DNA of 64,000 nt, from NCBI RefSeq assembly GCF_000829515.1, contig NZ_JXRR01000015.1, positions 62,001 through 126,000 on the forward strand. The letters run 5' to 3'. The stretch comes from Jeotgalibacillus campisalis (GTDB taxonomy: Bacteria > Bacillota > Bacilli > Bacillales > Jeotgalibacillaceae). A program made the translations under genes and the position numbers. Within the stretch, counting starts at the first letter, position 1; every line of letters starts with the position of its first letter. Under the pieces are notes generated by a model, which saw only the letters and a list, made by a program, of their open reading frames with translations, did not search any database and was not told the DNA's origin. Shown one piece after another: positions 48,171 through 56,161 of this stretch.

Positions 48171-48236
48171 ATTCAGAACCGAAATCCATTAAATCTTTCA
48201 AGCGAGTGGATGGTTTTCTTATGAAATTGAATCTGA

Positions 48237-48273
48237 AAAAGATCCCGCCTATTTTGATAAGCGGGATCTTTTT
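48237..48273. terminator. Bidirectional terminator
   Basis: AAAAGATCCCGC pairs with GCGGGATCTTTT across an 12-base loop, between convergent exporter and cation-transporter genes. Confidence 0.85.
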
Positions 48274-48320
48274 AGATATAAATCAAACGAAAATGCTTCG
48301 AGTAACGATTTACTGTTTTT

Positions 48321-49271
48321 TTAAGTCCAATCCACTTTCAAATTGTCCTCGTCAAATTCAATCGTAACTTCAGTGACTCCTTTTTGAGCATAGATTAAAA
48401 GCTCCAGCCGGTCTTTAATATCATCTGCTTCGGCGATCGTGAGGGTAGAATCGACCTCAACTTCTGCTTCTACATGCAGATGCTCTCCCTCTTTTACTAC
48501 CTCAATCCGCTGGATATCTTTTACGTGAGAGTCTGACAGGATAATGGCTGCAATATGCTGACGCATTTCTTCGTCGGTTTCTCCAATGGCTCCGCGTGCA
48601 TTCTCAAGAAATACACGGCCAACCACGTAAAACATCATCAAGCCAATGACAATGGAGGCTATTCCTTCTGCTTGCGCAAGCCCGGTAAAGTACGTAATAA
48701 GAACGGCAATAATGGCGATAATACCTCCGCTTGTTGCGACAAGATCCTCCATGAAGACAAGTTTTGTTGCTGGTTTTGCCCGTTTTAAATTCGCAAAGCC
48801 AAGTGTCATAACAGCTAAACCACTGCCTTCTTTTCCGGTCTCATGCAACACTTCTTTTGCTGCTTTATAGAGAACGAACATTTCTAGTAAAACGGCAATT
48901 CCCAGAACGGTCAAGGTAATCCAGATTCCTGTACTTTCTCCGGGGTGCATAAGATGGTGAATTCCTTCCTTCACCGTTTCATAAGATAAAATTCCAACAA
49001 TAATAACCGCACCGAGACAAACTAAATTTACAAGCCGGCCAAAACCGCTGGGAAAACGATCTGTCGGTGCTTTTTTGGAAAGAGCGGATCCTATAAAAAC
49101 AAAAAACTGATTGGCTGCATCTCCGAAAGAATGCATCATTTCTGCAAACATGGCCACATTTCCGGTCAAAATAAATGCACCTAATTTCAAAAAGCCAATA
49201 AACGTATTCACAATAGCAGCCATAAATGATGGCTTATTCCCGCCCTTTAGTAATCGAAAAAACTCTGTCAT
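48321..49271 (-). CDS. Cation diffusion facilitator (CDF) family transporter
   Basis: About 316 residues. An N-terminal domain with around six membrane helices includes MFAEMMHSFGDAANQFFVF, where His and Asp are the transport-site ligands, and FMEDLVATSGGIIAI, the matching helix V site. A C-terminal cytoplasmic dimerisation domain (EGEHLHVEAEVEVDSTLTI) ends the protein. Substrates are usually Zn2+, Mn2+, Co2+ or Fe2+ exchanged for H+; the HSFGD/EDxxA ligand set does not decide. ATG 49271 has GGAGG nearby; the longer in-frame start is unlikely. Confidence 0.85.
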   Translation of the reverse strand: MTEFFRLLKGGNKPSFMAAIVNTFIGFLKLGAFILTGNVAMFAEMMHSFGDAANQFFVFIGSALSKKAPTDRFPSGFGRLVNLVCLGAVIIVGILSYETVKEGIHHLMHPGESTGIWITLTVLGIAVLLEMFVLYKAAKEVLHETGKEGSGLAVMTLGFANLKRAKPATKLVFMEDLVATSGGIIAIIAVLITYFTGLAQAEGIASIVIGLMMFYVVGRVFLENARGAIGETDEEMRQHIAAIILSDSHVKDIQRIEVVKEGEHLHVEAEVEVDSTLTIAEADDIKDRLELLIYAQKGVTEVTIEFDEDNLKVDWT

Positions 49272-49484
49272 ACTTTGTCCTCCTTCTTCATCTTTCTCAA
49301 TATATATACCCATAATAGCGGAAAGGAGTCTACCTATTTAAATAATTTATTTAGCTGGTCTTACGCAGTAAAGGATAAAAGGGTCAGACCCTTTTATCCT
49401 TTACCGTACTATAGTCGTTACCCAATTTCTCTAAACGGTGGTATAATAATAAAATGAATAGGATAGATCGGAGAGTGGATTTTG

Positions 49485-50603
49485 ATGTTAGATAGAACAA
49501 CAGATAGATGGAAGGAAGCTGGATTTGGGGACTTTAAACCGGTGCAAAAGCGCGTTATTCCGCTTATGATGAATGGAAGCGATGTATTGGTAGAGTCACC
49601 GACTGGAACTGGAAAGACGTTGGCTTATTTGATTCCTGTCATTGAGAAGATGGACATTGAAAAAAAACTGCCTCAAACTATTATCCTGGCGCCTTCAAAA
49701 GAACTGGCCATGCAAATACTTGACGTAGCGCAGGTCTGGGGAAAGCCAAGTGGTATAAGAGCTGCTTCTATTATTGGAGGAGCCAATCCGAAAAGACAAC
49801 TTGAGAAATTAAAGAAGCAGCCGCATATTTTAATTGGCACTCCTGGACGCATTTTGGAACTTATTAAACAGAAAAAAATAAAAACACATGAAGTGAAAAC
49901 CCTTGTGCTGGATGAAGTGGATCAGCTTTTCCTTCCAGAGCATACCCAGGCGATCTCAGACATTATCAAAAGTACTCTGGCAGACCAGCGCCAGCTTGCG
50001 ATGTTTTCTGCTACACTTCCAAAAGAAATTGAGGACCATGGAAAATCGATTACGAAAAATGCAGAAGTTATCCGAGTGGAACGAGATGCTTCAGAAGCAG
50101 CGAATGTGGCACATCAGTATATGGTATGTGAATCACGTGAAAAGATCGATTTAATCCGCCGAATTGTGAGAATGGATTCGATGAAAAAGGAAAAGTCACT
50201 GGCATTTATGCGGGAAGTCCGCGATGTTCTTACCGCAACTGAAAAGCTGAATTATAAAAACCTGGAAATTGCACCTTTACACAGCGATTTATCGAAGGAA
50301 GAGCGTGCAGCTTCGATGCGAAAGTTTAGGAGTGGAGATCTGCCTCTTATGCTTGCAACCGATGTGGCTACACGAGGACTGGATATTCAGGATGTAACCT
50401 ATGTCATTCACATGGATGCCGCTGAAGATCTTGATCAGTATATTCACCGCTCAGGCAGGACGGGTAGAGCAGGGGCAAGCGGAACAGTTCTTTCATTTGT
50501 ATCACCAATGGAGGTTAAACAAATGAAACGCTATGCCCGTGAATTGAATGTAGAGCTTAAAGAAGTATCTATTCAGCGTGGAGATTGGCAGTTTGTAGAT
50601 TAA
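49485..50603 (+). CDS. DEAD-box-type RNA helicase, YfmL-like, with DEVD motif II
   Basis: 372 residues, a minimal two-RecA-domain helicase: motif I SPTGTGKT, Ia APSKELAMQ, II VLDEVDQL (DEVD, not DEAD), III FSATLP, V ATDVATRGLDI and VI HRSGRTGR. Size and gene style match YfmL of B. subtilis, a ribosome-biogenesis helicase. No C-terminal RNA-binding extension. ATG 49485 has GGAGAG 9 bases upstream; TTG 49482 is also possible. Confidence 0.85.
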   Translation: MLDRTTDRWKEAGFGDFKPVQKRVIPLMMNGSDVLVESPTGTGKTLAYLIPVIEKMDIEKKLPQTIILAPSKELAMQILDVAQVWGKPSGIRAASIIGGANPKRQLEKLKKQPHILIGTPGRILELIKQKKIKTHEVKTLVLDEVDQLFLPEHTQAISDIIKSTLADQRQLAMFSATLPKEIEDHGKSITKNAEVIRVERDASEAANVAHQYMVCESREKIDLIRRIVRMDSMKKEKSLAFMREVRDVLTATEKLNYKNLEIAPLHSDLSKEERAASMRKFRSGDLPLMLATDVATRGLDIQDVTYVIHMDAAEDLDQYIHRSGRTGRAGASGTVLSFVSPMEVKQMKRYARELNVELKEVSIQRGDWQFVD

Positions 50604-50613
50604 AGATCGTTCG

Positions 50614-50666
50614 AGCATGGTGCTTCAGGTGAGGATTACGTTTCCAGCCTGGCACCATGCTTTTTT
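50614..50666 (+). terminator. Long terminator after the helicase gene
   Basis: AGCATGGTGC pairs with GCACCATGCT (50614-50661) with further pairing TTCAGG/CCTGG, then T-run. The rest of 50667-50982 is an unexplained leader region with no gene and no recognised riboswitch. Confidence 0.85.
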
Positions 50667-50982
50667 GTTGCCTATATTATACAGCCTTGGATATAGAATA
50701 GTTGACTTTTTCTTAAGGAAAGATGACAATTTATACTATCGGAAAGACTGTAACTGTAAATAACCGCCCTTTATGAGATACTCTTTATCATAAAAAAGGA
50801 TGCAGAATGTTGAAGTGAGTTCATGGCTAGTGAAGTTCTGAGAGCTTTATTGTTAAGGTCCATTCTCTTCGGCGATCAAGAGCGGAAATCTTCAAAGACT
50901 TCAATGTAATAACTGCTGAACAGCAGGGATCTCGTACCAAATTATATTTCATGGGGACATCGGCCAAAGGGGTGTTAAAAGC

Positions 50983-51657
50983 ATGACTGTAACGTATACT
51001 GAATCACTTACTAGAACATTTTTAGCTGGGGATCAGGAGGCAAGCTGGTCCATTATTCGGCAGGCCGTGGATGAAGGAAAAACAACGGATTTTATTTTTA
51101 ACTATATTATTACACCTTCAATGGTGGAGGTTGGTGTACTGTGGCAGGAGAATGAGATATCTGTTGCAGATGAGCATCTGGCTACAACTACCTGCGACTT
51201 TATTCTGGCTAGATATAAATTTGAAATACTCCACGCAAGAATAAGGAAAGCGGACCCGGTTAAAGGGAAGGCTCTATTTTTCTGTGTCGAGAATGAGCAG
51301 CATGACCTTGGTATTCGAATGACTGCCCAACTGTTTGAAGAAGAAGGGTATGACGTTAGAATGATAGGGTCAAATCTGCCTTTAGAATATGTAAAGGATA
51401 TGGCAAGTGTATGGCTGCCTGACGTCGTGGGGGTATCAGCCAGCATGCTTGAGCAGGGAGAAAAAGTTCCTGACTATATTCAAAGCTTGATGGAAACGCT
51501 TGAGGAAGCAGAGCTGCTGGTTGGCGGGCGGTATTTATCTCTTCAGGCTGAGGAGGCTTTACATTCGATTCATGACCGGGTTACGATGGTCCGCTCCCCT
51601 GAAAGTTTGTCTGAATGGATGATGAACGACGGAAAGGCGGAGAAAAAACGTGAGTAA
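50983..51657 (+). CDS. Cobalamin-binding cap/B12 domain protein (putative photoreceptor or corrinoid sensor)
   Basis: 224 residues. The helical cap (about 10-85) carries WQENEISVADEHLATT, the W...EH signature of the B12-binding cap in MerR-type light regulators (CarH/LitR). The following Rossmann-like domain has ENEQHDLGIRMTAQLFEEEG (ExHxxG variant of DxHxxG; His binds cobalt) and the SGS/GG-type loops GSNLP and LLVGGRY. It lacks the DNA-binding domain of CarH and is coupled by an 8-base overlap to a STAS protein, so it may pass a cobalamin or light signal to a stressosome-like partner. SD AAAGGGGTG. Confidence 0.8.
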   Translation: MTVTYTESLTRTFLAGDQEASWSIIRQAVDEGKTTDFIFNYIITPSMVEVGVLWQENEISVADEHLATTTCDFILARYKFEILHARIRKADPVKGKALFFCVENEQHDLGIRMTAQLFEEEGYDVRMIGSNLPLEYVKDMASVWLPDVVGVSASMLEQGEKVPDYIQSLMETLEEAELLVGGRYLSLQAEEALHSIHDRVTMVRSPESLSEWMMNDGKAEKKRE

Positions 51658-52393
51658 TATTGAAGCGCTCGCTCTGCCCGCTATCATAATGAATAAGGAG
51701 ATGAAGATTCTTCAATCTTCTGAGGAAGCTTCCGCTCTTTTTGGAGCAGGAGAAAATGTTCTTGACTGGATTGATGGGGAAAGTCAAAAAAAGGCGCAGA
51801 AATTCCTGCTTGATTCATCACAGAAAAAAGTTGAATTAAACATGATTACAAAAAACAATCGTGCCGCTCTTATTACGCTTCACCTTAAATGGACGGAAGA
51901 AACCTGTTCCATTGTTTTCATAGAGCAGGATGCTTTACTGCTCGACCTGATGACAAAAATAAATGATCATAAGAGACGGCTTCTGGATACCGATATGGAG
52001 CTGCTTTTAAAAAATAATGAGCTTAACACCTCGTTTAAAAGAATTCAGGAGTTATCCACTGCTATCATCCACCTTTCTCCTTCCATCATTTTGATTCCGG
52101 TATTTGGCGACCTGGATGGGACTTTGCTGGAACAAAGCAAAACGCGGATTCTTTCCCACCTATCTCAATCTTATGTAAATGAATTGATCGTGGATCTGCA
52201 GTCAGTAGGAAAAGTAGAAGAAGAGGGGATCAGGCAGCTCATTCAATTGATAGACAATTGTTCCCTGATGGGTGTGAAAACCTATGTTACCGGAGTAAAG
52301 CCTGAGCATGCGGATGCATTGAATCGCTCAAATATGCTTGATCATGCTACATTTATTAACACATTAAAGCATACAGTCGCACGCTTGGTGTAA
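51650..52393 (+). CDS. RsbR-like STAS-domain protein with PAS-like N-terminus
   Basis: 247 residues. N-terminal part (about 1-95) looks PAS-like (AIIMNKEMKILQSSEEASALFG). A linker helix leads to a STAS domain from about 140 (LIPVFGDLDGTLLEQSKTRI, VNELIVDLQSV, MGVKTYVTGVKPEHADAL), as in RsbR paralogues of the SigB stressosome. At the second RsbRA phosphorylation-site region (DT in RsbRA) the sequence is VEEEG, so a phosphorylatable Thr seems absent (alignment by eye). Start GTG 51650, overlapping the B12 gene by 8 bases. Confidence 0.75.
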   Translation: MSNIEALALPAIIMNKEMKILQSSEEASALFGAGENVLDWIDGESQKKAQKFLLDSSQKKVELNMITKNNRAALITLHLKWTEETCSIVFIEQDALLLDLMTKINDHKRRLLDTDMELLLKNNELNTSFKRIQELSTAIIHLSPSIILIPVFGDLDGTLLEQSKTRILSHLSQSYVNELIVDLQSVGKVEEEGIRQLIQLIDNCSLMGVKTYVTGVKPEHADALNRSNMLDHATFINTLKHTVARLV

Positions 52394-52502
52394 AAAGTCC
52401 TGATGAAACCCACCTTTTAAGTAAAGAGCTGTTATGTCATGAAAAATTTATTGATAGGGCGACCAGTTCACTTACCCTTTAGCATCCTAAAGTAAATAAA
52501 CT

Positions 52503-52592
52503 GAGCTTGGGACAAATGTGTCTCAAACAGCTGCCATATCCTGCGGGAGTCGCCACCTTCCGCTCCGCTCACCTCATACTTTTGATAATGAA
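52503..52592. repeat. Dispersed repeat R3 (inverted, internally deleted copy of R2)
   Basis: The reverse complement of 52550-52592 matches the start of R2 (AAGTATGAGGTGA...GGCGACTCC). It then jumps to the hairpin GAGACACATTTGTCCCA seen after R2, so about 100 central bases are missing. It occupies most of the gap 52394-52757, together with a weak hairpin around 52657-52695. Confidence 0.65.
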
Positions 52593-52757
52593 ATCGTTCG
52601 CCGCCATAATCGCAAAACAACCCGCTATCTAATCCAAAACACAAGTGAAAAAAGGGCACCGTTCATCAAAGATGATTTCCGGTGTCCTTGTATCATTTTA
52701 TTTAGCTGGGCCTCTTAATCTAAAGTAGAGGGTAGCTTTCATAAAATGATTACAAAA

Positions 52758-53084
52758 TTATTTTCTCTGATCATTTAAATCATCTTCCCATCTCATAAAA
52801 ATCCATGTGTCCATTTTATTATCAAATTCCTTTGGATATGGATAATGAACATGAGATTGATTTAAAAAGAACGCTGGAAAATGAGCTATGACTTGACCAG
52901 TTGCACTATCTAGAGCTTCTATTTCTTCATCAGTGGGTTGGTCTTCGTAGTAATTGATCCAATCAACATTCATTTTTTCAAGATCAATATCAGCTCTTAT
53001 AGCTCTTAAGTTCTTAGGGACATTTCCAAGTAAACCAACTCTACTGGCAAGAATTAATGTGACTAATAGCTCCTGTTTATTCAT
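52758..53084 (-). CDS. Hypothetical protein, possibly immunity-like (108 aa)
   Basis: Starts MNKQELLVTLILASRVGLLG and contains VPKNLRAIRADID, then YYEDQPTDEEIEALDSATGQVIAHFP. The layout resembles small stand-alone proteins related to contact-dependent inhibition immunity proteins (LLG...PNLR...DGEPTEED...VIADFP), but I recall this only loosely. No toxin gene is adjacent. ATG 53084 preferred over 53117 because GAGAAGG lies before it. Single gene. Confidence 0.55.
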   Translation of the reverse strand: MNKQELLVTLILASRVGLLGNVPKNLRAIRADIDLEKMNVDWINYYEDQPTDEEIEALDSATGQVIAHFPAFFLNQSHVHYPYPKEFDNKMDTWIFMRWEDDLNDQRK

Positions 53085-53274
53085 TTTTAACCTTCTCTCC
53101 ATTTTGTCTAATTCCATTTATGCGAGCACCGGTTTCGGAATAATGTGGGTATACATATGGATCTAAATACAGGAGTAACAACTCTTACAAAAAAAACTAT
53201 GCTTAAAAAAACTCATTTTACACCAAAAAGGTTACCCACTTAAATCCATGTGTTTTTTAATTGGTGAATTAAAT

Positions 53275-53336
53275 AAAAAATCCGAACCAACTCGAATTCT
53301 GTATAGAGAATATCGATAATTAGTTCGGATTTTTTT
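53275..53336. terminator. Bidirectional terminator
   Basis: AAAAAATCCGAAC pairs with GTTCGGATTTTTT over a long loop. It serves the adenine deaminase gene on the minus strand. Confidence 0.75.
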
Positions 53337-53349
53337 CATTTCAGTTTTT

Positions 53350-55101
53350 TTATACATCAATATGCGTAAAGGATAAAACATCAAATAAACCGGTGTCAGT
53401 CAGCTTCAGTGAAGGAATGACAGGGAGCGCTAGAAATGAAAGAATGGAAAGTAAATTAAACGATGCGTCAGGTGAGACTTGATTAAGCCCGTCAAGAATT
53501 GATTGCATATCATGGTGAGCATCCTCCACATTTTTGATGGACATCAATCCGCCTAGACGAAGCTCCATTTCTGCAAGAATGGTTCCGTCCTTAATTACAA
53601 CCAGTCCTCCCTGATGTTGTTCGAGCCAATCGACCGCTTGCAGGATCGCTTCATCAGAGGTTCCTGCTGCAATCAGGTTATGTGAGTCATGCGAAACCGT
53701 TGACGCAATGGCACTGTTTGGTGCTAAATCAAATCCTCTGACAATAGCTGTGCCCACTGTACCAAGTGCCTGGTGGCGTTCTGTCACAATCAGTTTTTGA
53801 AGATTTTTAGTGAGCGCAGGATCAAAGAAGCCGTCTGGATCGAGATCTACCTTTTCTTTTGCATGCAGCGTTTTGATTTGACCAGGAATAATCTCAATAA
53901 TATTGGCGGTCTCATGTTTAGGCTTTACACGGATGGCTTCTTTCGTTAAAGGTTTCAATTGAACAGTATTCGTGCATCCATCCTGACCTTCACCTTTATA
54001 GGGCCATTCATTTATCAGCTGAGATCCGTTTGTTACGATTTCTCCGTTCTGAATAACAGTTACGATGTCTACTTCCTCAAGATCAGATAGCAGAATCAGA
54101 TCTGCCTTCATTCCTGGTGAAATAGCGCCTCTGTCATGCAGTTCATAGCATTGAGCGGCATTCAAAGTCGCCATTTGATAAGCAAGCAGAGGATCGAGGC
54201 CAAGTTTAATCGCTTCTTTTACACAGTGGTTGACGCTTCCTTCGTGAATCAGTTCGTCAATATGTTTGTCATCCGTGCAAAAAGAAAATCGGTGAGCGTT
54301 TTGTTCGGTGACCGCCTCGATTAAGGCAGGAAGATTTTTTGATCCTGAGCCCTGACGAATCATTACTCTCATCCCCAGCCGAATCCGTTCGAGGGCTTCT
54401 TCGGGCGTTGTGCATTCGTGGTCGTTGCGGATGCCTGCTGCTAAATAGCCATTGATTTCATTTACAGATAATCCGGCTAAATGCCCGTCAATGATACCTG
54501 TCTGCGAGTGGGCATCGTAAATTTTTTGAATCATGTCCTCATGTGTGTTTATTACGGCAGGATAGTCCATTACTTCAGCAAGACCTAAAACGCGTGGATG
54601 GTCATAGAATGGTTTTAAGCTTTCGGCATTCAATAATGCGCCTGCATGCTCAAAAGAAGTGGCTGGTACACTTGATGGAAGAACAAAAAAGAGATCTAAA
54701 GGAAGGTCCTCTGAATTTTGAAGCATGTATTGGATTCCTTTTATTCCTAAAACATTAGCAATTTCGTGAGGGTCTGTAATGATCGTCGTTACTCCGTGAG
54801 GTAAGATCACTTTTGCAAATTCAGACGGTGTTAGTGTAGTAGATTCAATATGAATGTGACCATCAATAAAACCGGGAGAAACATACAATCCATGAGCATC
54901 AATCGTTTTAACTCCTTCATATCCCTCGCCAACAGCAGCAATTGTGCCATTATAAATAGCAATATCACCTGTTGAAATTTCCCTAGTGAATACATTAATG
55001 ATCCTGCCATTTTTAATAACAAGGTCAGCCGGGCGTCTGTACTGGGAAACTTCAATTCTTTTCGTTAAATCTTCCATAGAGGGGATGGATCGCTTTTGCA
55101 T
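53350..55101 (-). CDS. adeC: Adenine deaminase
   Basis: About 583 residues, amidohydrolase family; converts adenine to hypoxanthine in purine salvage. Metal ligands: GFIDGHIHIEST (HxH), GIIDGHLAG, RNDHECTTPEEAL and FCTDDKHIDELI (Asp). SHDSHNLIAAG near residue 450 and the C-terminal GLMS phrase are AdeC features. ATG 55101 (MQKRSIPSMED) has AAAGGAG 9-10 bases upstream; the ATG at 55119 overlaps that SD. It is divergent from ktrA. Confidence 0.9.
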   Translation of the reverse strand: MQKRSIPSMEDLTKRIEVSQYRRPADLVIKNGRIINVFTREISTGDIAIYNGTIAAVGEGYEGVKTIDAHGLYVSPGFIDGHIHIESTTLTPSEFAKVILPHGVTTIITDPHEIANVLGIKGIQYMLQNSEDLPLDLFFVLPSSVPATSFEHAGALLNAESLKPFYDHPRVLGLAEVMDYPAVINTHEDMIQKIYDAHSQTGIIDGHLAGLSVNEINGYLAAGIRNDHECTTPEEALERIRLGMRVMIRQGSGSKNLPALIEAVTEQNAHRFSFCTDDKHIDELIHEGSVNHCVKEAIKLGLDPLLAYQMATLNAAQCYELHDRGAISPGMKADLILLSDLEEVDIVTVIQNGEIVTNGSQLINEWPYKGEGQDGCTNTVQLKPLTKEAIRVKPKHETANIIEIIPGQIKTLHAKEKVDLDPDGFFDPALTKNLQKLIVTERHQALGTVGTAIVRGFDLAPNSAIASTVSHDSHNLIAAGTSDEAILQAVDWLEQHQGGLVVIKDGTILAEMELRLGGLMSIKNVEDAHHDMQSILDGLNQVSPDASFNLLSILSFLALPVIPSLKLTDTGLFDVLSFTHIDV

Positions 55102-55251
55102 AAGGCCTACTCCTTTCAAATCTTCTTTGAAAAATATTCTTCAGAAAAGTATAGGCTGAGAAGGGCAGAAGAGCAAATAATATTTTTTTGTAAATCCTCT
55201 TTACTCTTTTGAATAAGGAGCGTAATATTGCTCTCATAGTAAGATTCTAAG

Positions 55252-55400
55252 TCGCTGAATTTCTTTTTTGGAAAGCGGGGGAACCACACATGCCTTCTTA
55301 TCAAGGCAAGGGGTGAGGCCTTTTAGTTTTTAAGGCGGGGCTACTCTTCATGCCCTAATCCGACAGCTAACCCCGTAAGCGTTAAGGAGAGAGAATGATG
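55252..55400 (+). promoter_or_regulatory. Cyclic di-AMP riboswitch (ydaO/yuaA leader)
   Basis: Contains the conserved blocks GCGGGGGAACCACAC, GGGGTGAGGCC, GGGGCTACTCTTCATGCCC, TAATCCGACAGCTAACCCCG and AAGCGTTAAGGAGAGAG in the right order. In B. subtilis the same leader precedes ktrAB. Binding of c-di-AMP shuts off expression of potassium uptake. A transcription terminator follows before ktrA. Confidence 0.95.
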
Positions 55401-55418
55401 CTTGTGTGCCGTTAACTG

Positions 55419-55450
55419 ACCACAGGATAATTTCCCCGTGGTTTTTTTTT
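55419..55450 (+). terminator. Riboswitch-controlled terminator before ktrA
   Basis: ACCAC pairs with GTGGT plus inner GG/CC pairs, then nine T. It is the likely expression platform of the c-di-AMP riboswitch. Confidence 0.75.
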
Positions 55451-55499
55451 GTGGAAATAAGGAAAAGATGACAGTAATGATTGGTAAAGGATGGGAAAG

Positions 55500-56156
55500 A
55501 TGAGAAAACAATTCGCTGTATTAGGTCTTGGCAGCTTTGGCGGTCATTTAGTAGAGGAGTTTTATGAAATAGGGGCAGATGTTTTTGCCATGGATCGCAA
55601 TGAAGAAGTAGTGGACCGATACAGTCACCTTGCAACACATGTCGTTCACGGCGATGCTCAGGACGAACAGCTGCTGCTTCAGGCAGGTATTCGTAATTTT
55701 GACCTGGTAGTTGTGTCATTTGGTGAAAATATAGAAGCCAGTATTTTAACGACCATTATTTTAACGGATATTGGAGTGAAAGAAATCTGGGTGAAAGCAT
55801 CAAGCTTATATCATCAAAAGGTACTGGAGAAAATTGGTGCAACCCGCGTGATCCGGCCGGAAAAAGATATGGCCAGAAGAATCGCTCACCGGTTAACCTC
55901 AGAACACTTTATTGATTATGTTGAGCTCTCTGACGAACATTCGATGGTGGAAATCAAAGCCACTCCAAAGATCGTAGGAAAGACGCTTGCTGCTTTAAAT
56001 GTAAGAAATAGATTTGGCTGCAACATTGTCGGGATTTACCGTAATCATGACATGCTTGTATCGCCGAGTGGAGATGACAGAGTGCTAGAGGGAGACGTTT
56101 TAATCGTTATTGGTGAAAACCGGAAACTTCATCGCTTTGAAAAGCAGGGAGTCTGA
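55500..56156 (+). CDS. ktrA: Potassium uptake regulatory subunit KtrA (RCK/TrkA)
   Basis: About 218 residues. RCK_N domain with KQFAVLGLGSFGGHLVEEF (GxGxxG), Asp at the end of beta2 (AMDRNEE), then AVRPEKDM-type region VIRPEKDMARRIAH and an RCK_C domain ending IVIGENRKLHRFEKQG. It binds ATP/ADP and c-di-AMP and gates KtrB. ATG 55500 is 9 bases after AAAGG; ATG 55491 touches the SD and is less likely. The gene ends 5 bases before ktrB. Confidence 0.95.
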   Translation: MRKQFAVLGLGSFGGHLVEEFYEIGADVFAMDRNEEVVDRYSHLATHVVHGDAQDEQLLLQAGIRNFDLVVVSFGENIEASILTTIILTDIGVKEIWVKASSLYHQKVLEKIGATRVIRPEKDMARRIAHRLTSEHFIDYVELSDEHSMVEIKATPKIVGKTLAALNVRNRFGCNIVGIYRNHDMLVSPSGDDRVLEGDVLIVIGENRKLHRFEKQGV

Positions 56157-56161
56157 CAGAG

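Noticed and set aside
50667-50982. Cobalamin riboswitch upstream of the B12-domain gene
   Set aside because: I could not find the conserved B12-box (GCCACTG type) or the expected helices in this leader.
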